Assembly: GCA_052400625.1 (NCBI GenBank)
Contig: JBQTGH010000011.1
Source: Thermophagus sp052400625
GTDB lineage: Bacteria > Bacteroidota > Bacteroidia > Bacteroidales > Marinilabiliaceae
Reading direction: 5' to 3' (one strand)
Length of the DNA: 64,000 nt
Shown here: one piece after another, positions 26,032 to 34,600 of the stretch
Position numbering within the stretch: position 1 is the first letter of the stretch
Layout: each line of letters begins with the position of its first letter
Made by a program: the position numbers and the translations under genes
The notes under the pieces: model-generated
Databases searched by the model: none
What the model saw: only the letters and a program-made list of their open reading frames with translations
What the model was told of the DNA's origin: nothing

Positions 26032-26039
26032 CAAATTTA
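26032..26039 (-). promoter_or_regulatory. Putative -7 box for the Hpt-STAS operon
   Basis: On the minus strand this reads TAAATTTG, an exact TAnnTTTG match placed about 30 bases before the Hpt ATG. No -33 element is evident. Confidence 0.45.
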
Positions 26040-26177
26040 ATAAAAAAATGAATGAGAATGGAAAATGATAATTACCGTAAATAGGGTAAAATTACAAATA
26101 ATTATCATTTTTTTGCCTTCTTTTTTATCCTTTATTTGCATAGATGCTGATTCAACAGGAAGCAGGAAGTCTGTTTT

Positions 26178-26207
26178 TTTGATTTTAGGGCAATGGGATT
26201 AACTTTG
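26178..26207 (+). promoter_or_regulatory. Promoter for gcvT (TTTG - 18 bases - TAACTTTG)
   Basis: TTTG at 26178-26181 and TAACTTTG at 26200-26207, 18 bases apart, fit the Bacteroidota consensus well. The gcvT ATG follows 19 bases later, giving a very short leader. Confidence 0.65.
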
Positions 26208-26226
26208 TGAAAAAAATTTTAAAAAA

Positions 26227-27318
26227 ATGCAGAAAACAGTTTTGAATGAAATACATAAGCAGTTAGGTGCCAGAATGGTGCCTTTTGCCGGCTTTGAAAT
26301 GCCAGTGGAATACTCAGGAATAACCCATGAACACATGGCTGTTCGGGAAGCAGCCGGTCTGTTCGATGTCTCTCACATGGGGGAGTTTTTAGTTGCGGGG
26401 CCTCATGCTTTTGATTTTGTTCAATTCGTTACTTCCAACAATGTGGCGGATCTGCCCGTTGGAAAAGCCCAGTATTCATGTATGCCCAATAATGATGGCG
26501 GCATTGTGGATGATCTGATTGTTTATCACCTGGAAGAAGATAAGTATATGTTGGTTGTTAATGCCGCAAATATGGACAAAGACTGGGATTGGTGTATGAA
26601 GAACAATCACGTGGGGGCGGAATTGGAAAATAGGAGTCATCAAATTTCTTTATTGGCGGTTCAGGGGCCTAAAGCACTTGAAATCATGCAGCCACTGACC
26701 TCCGTCGATCTTTCCCGGATTGCCTTTTATTCCTTTACAACGGGGGATTTTGCCGGCGTTGATAATGTCATCATTTCCAATACAGGCTATACCGGTTCCG
26801 GAGGATTCGAGCTTTATATCAGCAATGATGCTGCTGTTAAAGTGTGGGAAATCTTGATGAAAGAAGGAGGTGACAAAGGACTGGTACCGGCCGGACTGGG
26901 GGCTAGGGATACCCTGCGATTAGAAGCCGGCTTTGCTTTGTATGGAAATGATCTTAATGATAGGACCACGCCAATAGAAGCCGGTTTGAGTTGGATTACT
27001 AAGCTGGTGGAGGGAAACGATTTTATTTCCCGACCAATTTTGGAGAAGCAAAAAAATGAAGGGGTCGAAAAAAGATTGAAAGGATTTGTGCTTGAAGATC
27101 GGGGAATCCCTCGTAAGGGCTATGAAATAGTGGATGCTTCCGGTAACCTTATTGGAGAAGTAACTTCCGGAACGATGTCGCCCATTTTGAAAAAAGGAAT
27201 TGGAATGGGATATTTGAACAAAGGATTTTGGGCCATTGATACAGAAATCTTTATCAGGATTCGGAATCGTGATTTGAAAGCCAGAGTCGTTAAGCCTCCT
27301 TTTGTTAAATTGAAATAG
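26227..27318 (+). CDS. gcvT: Aminomethyltransferase (glycine cleavage T protein)
   Basis: GcvT transfers the methylene group of the aminomethyl-lipoyl H protein to tetrahydrofolate, releasing ammonia. The 363-residue protein has the folate-binding opening GARMVPFAGFEMPVEYSGI, LFDVSHMGEF, QYSCMPNNDGGIVDDLIVYHL with the catalytic Asp, NTGYTGSGGFELY, GLGARDTLRLEAG and the C-terminal EVTSGTMSPILKKGIGMGYL. Length is normal. The other glycine-cleavage genes are not adjacent, so it is a single-gene unit under its own promoter. Confidence 0.97.
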   Translation: MQKTVLNEIHKQLGARMVPFAGFEMPVEYSGITHEHMAVREAAGLFDVSHMGEFLVAGPHAFDFVQFVTSNNVADLPVGKAQYSCMPNNDGGIVDDLIVYHLEEDKYMLVVNAANMDKDWDWCMKNNHVGAELENRSHQISLLAVQGPKALEIMQPLTSVDLSRIAFYSFTTGDFAGVDNVIISNTGYTGSGGFELYISNDAAVKVWEILMKEGGDKGLVPAGLGARDTLRLEAGFALYGNDLNDRTTPIEAGLSWITKLVEGNDFISRPILEKQKNEGVEKRLKGFVLEDRGIPRKGYEIVDASGNLIGEVTSGTMSPILKKGIGMGYLNKGFWAIDTEIFIRIRNRDLKARVVKPPFVKLK

Positions 27319-27348
27319 CTTTCTCACACCTTGTTGATTTTTGAGTTG

Positions 27349-27392
27349 GCGGCCTAAGTGAATTCCTGAATTCAGAAAATCTTTTAGGTCGC
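27349..27392 (+). terminator. Hairpin between gcvT and comB
   Basis: GCGGCCTAA (27349-27357) pairs with TTAGGTCGC (27384-27392) with one G-T pair; the loop contains a TGAATTC direct duplication. It follows gcvT by about 30 bases and could end its transcript, but no T-run follows. Confidence 0.4.
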
Positions 27393-27490
27393 TGAAGGAC
27401 TCATGTATGTGCTTATTTTCAGGTTTATATCACACTTAAATTGATGCCCGAATCGTAGATTGAGTGGCAGTATCTCAAATAATTTTAAGG

Positions 27491-28228
27491 ATGAAGTGTA
27501 ATTTGGAAGTTTGTTTTTCTCCCGCCTTATATGATTTATACCACCATCCCCGATCAATAGTTGTTGTTATCGATGTATTGAGGGCAACCTCCGCCATTTG
27601 TACGGCGTTTATGAATGGGGCCCAGCATGTTATTCCGGTTGGGGATTTGGAAGAAGCCAAAGAATGGAAAGCCAAAGGCCATTTAGTGGCTGCCGAACGC
27701 GATGGTTTGGTGCTCGATTTCGCAGATTTCGGAAATTCACCTTTTAATTTCACCCCGGAACGGGTTCAACACCATGATATCGTATACAGTACCACGAATG
27801 GTACACGTGCCATTCATAAAGCGGCCGGGGCAGATGCGGTTGCCATCGGATCTTATCTGAATTTGTCCGCTCTTTCTTACTGGTTGCAAAAGCAGAACAA
27901 AGATGTAGTTTTGTTGTGTGCGGCATGGAAAAATAAATTCAGTCTGGAAGATGCCCTCTTTGCAGGGGCTTTATCGAAGAAATTGCTGGATTCCGGTTTG
28001 TTTACGACCATTTGTGATTCGGTACATGCCGCTTTGGATCTCTGGAGTTCTGCCCAACCGGATATTTATAAATATATTATGAAGGCTGCTCAGAAACAGA
28101 GACTCGCCAAAAATGGATTGGATGATGTTATTGAGTTTTGTCATACCCCCGATCAGACGACCATTGTGCCTGTTCTAAAAGGCGACCGTTTGATCGGCGA
28201 AACTGTCGGGAAGATTTGTTATCTTTGA
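27491..28228 (+). CDS. comB: 2-phosphosulfolactate phosphatase family protein (ComB)
   Basis: ComB hydrolyses 2-phosphosulfolactate in the coenzyme M pathway of methanogens; homologues in Bacteroidota have no settled role, and sulfolactate metabolism or another phosphatase activity are possibilities. The 245-residue protein has the family blocks LEVCFSPALYDLY, VVVIDVLRATSAICTAF, VAAERDGLVLDFADFGNSP, YSTTNGTRAI and LCAAWKNKFSLEDALFAGAL. I prefer the ATG at 27491, which gives the usual MKxxLEVCFSPAL start, over a GTG nine codons upstream. It is followed after 15 bases by a glycosyltransferase gene. Confidence 0.87.
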   Translation: MKCNLEVCFSPALYDLYHHPRSIVVVIDVLRATSAICTAFMNGAQHVIPVGDLEEAKEWKAKGHLVAAERDGLVLDFADFGNSPFNFTPERVQHHDIVYSTTNGTRAIHKAAGADAVAIGSYLNLSALSYWLQKQNKDVVLLCAAWKNKFSLEDALFAGALSKKLLDSGLFTTICDSVHAALDLWSSAQPDIYKYIMKAAQKQRLAKNGLDDVIEFCHTPDQTTIVPVLKGDRLIGETVGKICYL

Positions 28229-28243
28229 CAAAAACAATCAACA

Positions 28244-29236
28244 ATGCCATTCATTTCTTTTGTTATACCAGTGTATAATCGTCCCCAAGAGATTGACGAA
28301 TTGCTGGAATCATTTTCTCATCAAACATCCAAAGATTTTGAAATTATCGTTGTTGAAGATGGTTCCTCTTTGTCGTCACAGGATATCGTGGACGAATGGG
28401 CAAAGTCTTTATCTGTCCGTTACATTTTTCAAAAGAATGCCGGCCCGGGGCCAGCCAGAAATTACGGTGCCAGCGAAGCCGTAGGCCAATGGCTGATTTT
28501 TCTGGATTCCGATTGTTTATTGCCGCACGATTATACGGAAAAAGTCATGGCTCTGATTAAAGAGGCGGCTTTTGATTGCTTTGGAGGTCCTGACCGGCCG
28601 CATGAAGATTTTAATGCCACTCAAAAAGCGATCGGACATACCATGAGTAGCTTCCTTACAACGGGTGGAATTCGTGGCGGTAAGGAAAAAGCCGATCGAT
28701 TCTATCCACGAAGCTTTAATCTTGGGGTCAAAAATAATGTCTTTCATGCCGTCAACGGGTTTACCACTATGCGGTTTGGTGAAGATATTGACTTTAGCAT
28801 GCGACTTTTGGAAGCAGGTTATAAAACGATGTTGCTTTCTGATGCATGGATCTGGCATAAGCGACGCAATAATTTTCGCTCATTTTTTAAACAGGTATTT
28901 AATTCCGGAGTGGCGCGCATTAATCTGGAAACACGCCATCCGGGAACCACCAAGATGGTTCATCTGCTGCCCAGTTGCTTCGCGGTGGCTTATCCTTTGG
29001 CAATTATTCTCGCCTTTTTCTTTCCTGTCTTTTTTGTTTTTTTGGTGATTCCGCCGTTAGTTGTTTTTTTTGATGCACTGATTACTCTTAAACAATTAAA
29101 ACCGGCCATACTAGCCATCCCCGCATTTTTTACTCAAATGTTCGGATATGGGACGGGCTATTTGTATGCATGGGTTAAACGGAAGATCTTTAAAGAACGA
29201 GAATTTAATGCCTTTGAGGATAGTTTTTATAAATAA
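28244..29236 (+). CDS. Membrane-associated family 2 glycosyltransferase
   Basis: This 330-residue protein has a GT-A catalytic domain: ISFVIPVYNRPQEIDELL at the start, IIVVEDGSS with an acidic nucleotide-binding residue, AGPGPARNYGASEA, and FLDSDC near residue 91 as the DxD metal site. MRFGEDIDFSMRLLEAGY near 185 supplies the ED acceptor-side motif. Residues about 245-305 contain two hydrophobic helices, so it is likely anchored in the inner membrane with the catalytic domain inside. Donor and acceptor are unknown. It follows comB closely on the same strand, and the 41-bp repeat tract begins 110 bases downstream. Confidence 0.87.
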   Translation: MPFISFVIPVYNRPQEIDELLESFSHQTSKDFEIIVVEDGSSLSSQDIVDEWAKSLSVRYIFQKNAGPGPARNYGASEAVGQWLIFLDSDCLLPHDYTEKVMALIKEAAFDCFGGPDRPHEDFNATQKAIGHTMSSFLTTGGIRGGKEKADRFYPRSFNLGVKNNVFHAVNGFTTMRFGEDIDFSMRLLEAGYKTMLLSDAWIWHKRRNNFRSFFKQVFNSGVARINLETRHPGTTKMVHLLPSCFAVAYPLAIILAFFFPVFFVFLVIPPLVVFFDALITLKQLKPAILAIPAFFTQMFGYGTGYLYAWVKRKIFKEREFNAFEDSFYK

Positions 29237-29345
29237 TTGATCGGGTGTGGTGGCCCATTGACAAGGGCAGGGAGTGTTCATCAAACTGTGTCCTGATTCT
29301 TTTTTTTCTAAAGACACAGTTCCGTGAATATTCTCAATATTCTCC

Positions 29346-29709
29346 TTCTGGAAGCCATTACATCGCTGCATGAAGGTTTCAAATCGTTCTGGAAGCCATT
29401 ACAACGCTGCATGAAGGTTTCAAATCGTTCTGGAAGCCATTACAACGCTGCATGAAGGTTTCCAATCGTTCTGGAAGCCATTACATCGCTGCATGAAGGT
29501 TTCAAATCGTTCTGGAAGCCATTACATCGCTGCATGAAGGTTTCAAATCACTCTGGAAGCCATTGCAACGCTGCATGAAGGTTTCAAATCGTTCTGGAAG
29601 CCATTGCATCGCTGCATGAAGGTTTCCAATCGTTCTGGAAGCCATTACATCGCTGCATGAAGGTTTCGAATCGGTGCGGAAGCCATTACATCACTGCATG
29701 AAGGTTTCG
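29346..29709 (+). repeat. Minisatellite: about nine tandem copies of a 41-bp unit
   Basis: Unit starts fall at 29346, 29387, 29428, 29469, 29510, 29551, 29592, 29633 and 29674, exactly 41 bases apart, with the ninth unit cut slightly short. The unit reads TTCTGGAAGCCATTACATCG then CTGCATGAAGGTTTCAAATC plus one G. Variation is concentrated in ACATCG/ACAACG/GCAACG/GCATCG and in the base before AATC. GAAGCC and GGTTTC within each unit can pair with one G-T pair. The period is not a multiple of three and there are no unique spacers, so it is neither coding nor CRISPR. Confidence 0.95.
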
Positions 29710-30003
29710 GCAGATGCCTGACCATTTCGGTTCTACAATAAAACTTTTTTGAACTTCAGCATGCTTTCCCGGTGTGGTACTTTTGGATTGGAAATGGCTT
29801 TAACAGCCTGGCCGAAGCAGATGCGCGCCATTCATGCATATGTTTTTCTGATTTATTAAAGAACTTTTTATTTTTTAATGGGTATTGATATTCAGCGAGA
29901 TAAGGGGTGGTGGCATCACGTTGCCATCGCGTGTTTCTCCATAATTTTTGTATTTTTACGTCCAATTAAACATTGGCTTGAATGATAAGTTTGTTTTTTT
30001 TAT

Positions 30004-30036
30004 ATGCCTCGAAAAAAACTCTTTTCGGGGCATTTT
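30004..30036 (+). terminator. Terminator-like hairpin upstream of the DUF4494 gene
   Basis: ATGCCTCGAAAA (30004-30015) pairs with TTTTCGGGGCAT (30022-30033) with a single G-T pair, followed by a short T-run. The nearest upstream gene ends 770 bases away, so it either ends a long read-through transcript, ends a short unannotated transcript, or acts as a leader attenuator for the next gene. Confidence 0.6.
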
Positions 30037-30103
30037 TAAAGCTTTAATGTTTAATTGTCAGAGGAATAAACGGATATTTAACGATTAAAGTAAACTTAAA
30101 AAA

Positions 30104-30589
30104 ATGTTACACACTTGGTTTGAGTGCAAGGTCAAATATGTCAAAGTGGATGAAAATTCAGGTAAGGAAAAGAAAGTGACGGAGCCATATCTGGTGGATG
30201 CTGTGTCGTTTACTGAGGCAGAGAAGAGGATCTATGAAGAGATGCAAACAATGATACGAGGCGACTTTCAGGTTACCAATATACGGAAATCCGATTATGC
30301 GGATTTATTTCCAAATTTTCCGGGTGACAGATGGTATAAGTGCAAGGTGAGCCATTTGTCCATCGATGAGAGCGCTCAAAAAGAAAAAAAAGTTACCAGC
30401 CACATGTTGGTGATGGCCGACAATGTGCGAGATGCTTATGATCATCTGATGGAAGGTCTGTCGGATATGGTTGTCGACTTTCAGGTGGTGAGTATAACAG
30501 AGAGTCCGCTGATGGATGTTTTTCCTTATGAGGCGGATGGCGCCTTCGTGGAAAAGAATGATGCCGAAAAGGAAGATGCCGAGCTTTGA
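30104..30589 (+). CDS. DUF4494 family protein with an internal duplication
   Basis: This 161-residue protein belongs to DUF4494, a Bacteroidota family with no known function. It consists of two copies of one module: residues 5-69 (WFECKVKYVKVDENSGKEKK to SDYADLFP) and residues 77-141 (WYKCKVSHLSIDESAQKEKK to SPLMDVFP). Both share the pattern W(F/Y)xCKV, (V/I)DE, KEKKVT, DFQV and a final D(L/V)FP. No signal peptide or membrane segment is present, so it is probably cytoplasmic. The acidic C-terminal tail is variable. It stands alone, 180 bases ahead of the FNR-like gene. Confidence 0.88.
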   Translation: MLHTWFECKVKYVKVDENSGKEKKVTEPYLVDAVSFTEAEKRIYEEMQTMIRGDFQVTNIRKSDYADLFPNFPGDRWYKCKVSHLSIDESAQKEKKVTSHMLVMADNVRDAYDHLMEGLSDMVVDFQVVSITESPLMDVFPYEADGAFVEKNDAEKEDAEL

Positions 30590-30769
30590 TCATCGGCCTT
30601 TATGCCGTACCTTTTGATGTGGGAGGGTTGTGCTTCAACGGTTACAGACATTTGGCCTTGGGTTGAATATTATAATTGTCTTTAGAAATTGCCACATTGG
30701 ACAAACTTCTTTTTGTTTATTTTGTTAAATATGTTGTGCTGATTCAAAAGAAGCTTTATTCATCCGTAT

Positions 30770-31435
30770 ATGATCAAACGAAAACAAAAAGAACTCTTTC
30801 CGGTTAAAGTTGTAAGCAACAGTGAAATAGCGCTCGGTTTTTTTTCCTTGGAGACAGAGCGGAAATTTGATTTTGTTCCCGGGCAGGTGGTGGCAGTGGC
30901 CTTAAATAATCATGAAGAGCCACGGTTGTATAGTATTGCCAGTGGCAACGGAAAAGAATACCTCAGGCTGCTGTTCGACGTCAATCCTGAGGGGTTGTTA
31001 ACGCCCAGGATGGCTCGCCTTTCAAAGGGAGATGAATTATTCATGTCTGAGCCTTTTGGGCGTTTTCTGGGTTCCAGTGATCCTGCCTGGTGGATAGCCA
31101 CCGGCACCGGCATAGCACCTTTTATCAGCATGGCCGAGTCGGGTATGGCGATTAATAAAAAACTCATCCATGGTGCCAAGACACCCGGTGAATTTTTGTT
31201 CGCAGATATGTTTATCCGGAAAATGGGAGATAATTATCTTCGGTTTGCCACTCGGGAAAGCGGTCCGGGGATCTATCGTGGCCGCTTGACTCATTGGTTG
31301 AAGGAAGCAACCAATTTACCGAAAGAGATTAAATATTTCCTTTGTGGGAATGCGAATATGGTGGTTGAAGTTCGGGATATTTTGGTCAGAAAGGGTGTTG
31401 AAATAGACCATGTGATCGCCGAAATCTATTTTTGA
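30770..31435 (+). CDS. Ferredoxin-NADP+ reductase-like flavoprotein
   Basis: This 221-residue protein has the two-domain fold of plant-type ferredoxin reductases. The FAD domain carries RLYSIASGNG near residue 46 (RxYS motif). The NAD(P) domain has WWIATGTGIAPFISMAES near residue 106 and YFLCGNANMVVEVRDIL near 187, and the chain ends in an aromatic residue (AEIYF), as in bacterial FNRs, where it stacks on the flavin. No iron-sulfur domain is present. It would shuttle electrons between NAD(P)H and ferredoxin or flavodoxin. It is shorter than the usual 245-260 residues but no motif is missing. Confidence 0.85.
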   Translation: MIKRKQKELFPVKVVSNSEIALGFFSLETERKFDFVPGQVVAVALNNHEEPRLYSIASGNGKEYLRLLFDVNPEGLLTPRMARLSKGDELFMSEPFGRFLGSSDPAWWIATGTGIAPFISMAESGMAINKKLIHGAKTPGEFLFADMFIRKMGDNYLRFATRESGPGIYRGRLTHWLKEATNLPKEIKYFLCGNANMVVEVRDILVRKGVEIDHVIAEIYF

Positions 31436-31581
31436 GTTTTTCTGATGAACCGGATAGGAATTTCATATTCAACGTGAACAATGATGGGGGGTGTGAGCTT
31501 TTGTGCGAGGGCGCGTTGTCGGAGGTTGGCGTTTGGGAAATTATAAATTAAATTATTTTAATTTTGAGGAGGTGGCAAGTA

Positions 31582-31612
31582 TTGAATTATTTCCCGCAAA
31601 GCCTTATATTTT
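31582..31612 (+). promoter_or_regulatory. Putative promoter for the 1148-residue carboxykinase-like gene
   Basis: TTG at 31582-31584 and TATATTTT at 31605-31612 (one mismatch to TAnnTTTG), 20 bases apart. A start of transcription near 31618 fits translation from the ATG at 31642 rather than from any upstream codon. Confidence 0.4.
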
Positions 31613-31641
31613 CGAAGATAAAAAAACAAAATAACAATGTT

Positions 31642-34600
31642 ATGGATCTGAAAAAATCATTCGGAATTTCGGACAGCGGGACCAATGTGACGCCTAAGCC
31701 CAAACGACTCATCGAATATATCAACCTCAAACTGGCTGCAATGGGGCAGCCCGGTTATCGTTCCGACTCCAAAATGGGGTTTCTGGAACTGGCCAATGAT
31801 CTGATAAAAAATTATAAAGAGAAGAGCCGATTATTAACCTCCTATCTTTGTCCTGCCGATCAACGCATTCAGGATTTTTTAGATCAATATCTGGCGGAAT
31901 ATAAGAACGATTTAAATTTCCGCTTACCCGTTGATACTTTTATTGTGGATTACCATGGTGTGGCGCGAGCGTTGTCTCTGCCGCCGGATCAACCTTCTTT
32001 TAAGTCAGATATTATCCAAAGTTATCGTCTGAAACAGGGGATCCTTAATAATCCGAAGAGCGACAGAAGAACGACCAAAGGGGTTTTTCATGTGGTAGAG
32101 GGGGGGTTGCCTATCCCGTATGATAAAAAGGCAGTGCCCAAAATCACTTTTGCAAAGCTATTACAAGAGGCTCTGAACCCGCCACACGAATTGATGCAGC
32201 TACCTTTTACCGCCACGCAGCCGGAGAAAGCGGCTGCTTTTGTTTCCCTTCTTCTAAAACCAGTGGTGGAACCGTGTATCGGCGGGTGTAAAGAACGAAG
32301 AATGGAAATCCGTTTCTTTGCGCCCGGAAACCTGGTGAGTAATTTGGATTTTGTTGAGTCGATCTTTGGGAATGCGGGAGATCCTTATTTGCCGGAAAAT
32401 GATTCTGCTTTGGATGTCGATGGATGGACCGGCCATACCGGTTGTGTAATCCTGGCGCCTCATCTTACTTCTTTGAAAAAGAAAGATCTGGGGCTTCTTC
32501 ATATCAGCCAGGCAACCGAAAAACAAAAGAGTGATGGCATGTGCTGGGAAGATGAAAATGAATTGTATAATGATGGTGGCGCCTTTAAAGTAACTGCCCG
32601 TACCTCTGATGGGGTTATCGTAACCCTGATAGCAGACAATTATTACGGTTATTCAAAGAAAGAAGTAAAGACTCAGATCAGCTATGCGGCCAATCTTCTT
32701 GGCAATGTAGAGGAAGAACATGCCGGAGGGGCAATAGCTTTTCCAGCCTATAATCTGGGCGATGAGTTCTCTGATCGCAGTCAGTTTGAAGGCAATGATC
32801 TTTCCTTTGATGAAATGGTAAAGACCTACCGTGAGATCATGGAGGTTAAGCCGGAAGGGTATGCCATCGATAAAAAATATCCTGATATTATTTATGTTCC
32901 TGAAAATGCCGCTTTCAGCCTTATTGATCAGAGAGTAACATGGATTAAAGATAATAAGGAACAGAGCATTCGGCTCAATCCGAAATATACCTATATGCTT
33001 CCGGCCGGATACAAAGTGAGGATGAATAAAAATCCGTATGTGCCTTCCTGGCGACTGATAGGCTCGGTGGCCGAAGGGACTTTTTGTCATAAACCCTGCA
33101 CCGTATCGGGTGGTGGAAAATCGGAGATCTCCAAATCCATTGAAGATGCCATCATTTATGGTCCTTTCTTTACCGCGGATTTTGAAAATGATTTCAAAAA
33201 AGTGGAAGAGATTATCAATAAGGATTATTCCGGCGTTTATCTGGAGCATATAAAAACCGATCGTAACAGACCACTATTAAGTCCCAAACGCTCATTAGGT
33301 TCTGTTATTAAGCTGTTGACGCCGGCCGAAAATCGCTATCAACCCGAGTATAATGAATGGTTGAGACAAATCCCTCATCATATTAAGGGGTTGGTCTACA
33401 TCGTGAAACGGTTTTATAAGCCGGAATGGGGGAATAACTGGAAGAAATTTTTCTCGGTAGATATTATTGATGGGCGGTACGGGAATGAACTGAAATTCAA
33501 AAACCGAAAACTTGTGGCCAGTTACCTTAGAGTGGGTCTCACCGGCGACGGCGCCTGGAGAACCTTTAAACTAAGGCAGGACTTTATTGCTTCCGATAAA
33601 TTACAAATGGAAGATGACATAACGACGTCAACAGTCATTCCAAGATCAAAATTGCAGTATCTTTCACCCAACTTCTTTCACCCGGCCGCCAAGTTCACTT
33701 ATAATTGTGAATATCGTTTTTTCCAGAGGCCGGATGAGGCGATTCATAGAGGATATGATAAACAGGCGGAAAAGGATCTGGCGACCCCATTTACCTTTAT
33801 TTCCAATTTTGAACCGCTAACGATTGAGGATGCTAAGGAGATAATGGATAATGCCATTGAATTTGACAGGTATACCAATCCGATGAAAGATTTAATCCGG
33901 GAGGTGGTCAAAGAGAAAGACTTTACCTATTTTGTATCCTCATCGCATCCCCGTATTGTAGATGGAAAACCGTCGGCCAATGTTCGCTATCTCCAAAATC
34001 GACCCGATCTCACCAAACAGCGGGAAAAGTATATTGCGGAAATGGGAACCCGATTGTATCGGAAAATTCCGCTTGAGAAGCCGGTATTGTACCCGGTAAA
34101 TGCCGTTTTGGCCGGAAGAAGAAATAACCCCTCTCAACCGGGGATTCGTCCTCTGGCGGTGTATAATCCCATTCATTATCAGGAATTGCCGGAATTGTTC
34201 ATGGATTTTATTTGCAGTCTTACCGGTAAATCACCGTCTACGACAGGTGCCGGATCGGAAGGTGCCCTTACAAAAGCGCCATTTAATGCGTTGAGTCCCA
34301 TCACCGATCTAAATAATGCGTTGGTCTCATTTATTCTGACGGGATATCCGGGTTTTACCACCGCCGCCGGTTATATCGGCCCGAAATATCGGGTCGACCA
34401 TGACATAAGTCTTTTGGTGCCGGAAATTTGGAGTCGTCTGTATCCGGAAGAGGCACAACCGGATTTCCTTTTGGAGCATGGATATCTGGAGAAGATGGAG
34501 GATTTTCAACATAAAGGACAGCAGGTGCTTGCTTCCCGACTGGGCTATCGAATTACCGCCAAATTTGCCAGAACCTTTTTAGGCCGTATCTTTGAAAATC

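Larger units (their letters stand above)
29237..30103. other. Long intergenic region with a minisatellite and a terminator-like hairpin
   Basis: This 867-base region contains no credible gene. It holds a 41-bp tandem repeat (29346-29709), an unremarkable stretch to about 29940, and a hairpin with T-run at 30004-30036 ahead of the DUF4494 gene. Confidence 0.7.

Noticed and set aside
29346..29709. CRISPR array
   Set aside because: The whole 41-bp unit is conserved, so there are no unique spacers, and no cas gene is in the window.
29756..29965. 69-residue minus-strand frame after the minisatellite
   Set aside because: Composition rich in Arg, Trp and His with no pattern of a real protein and no supporting context.
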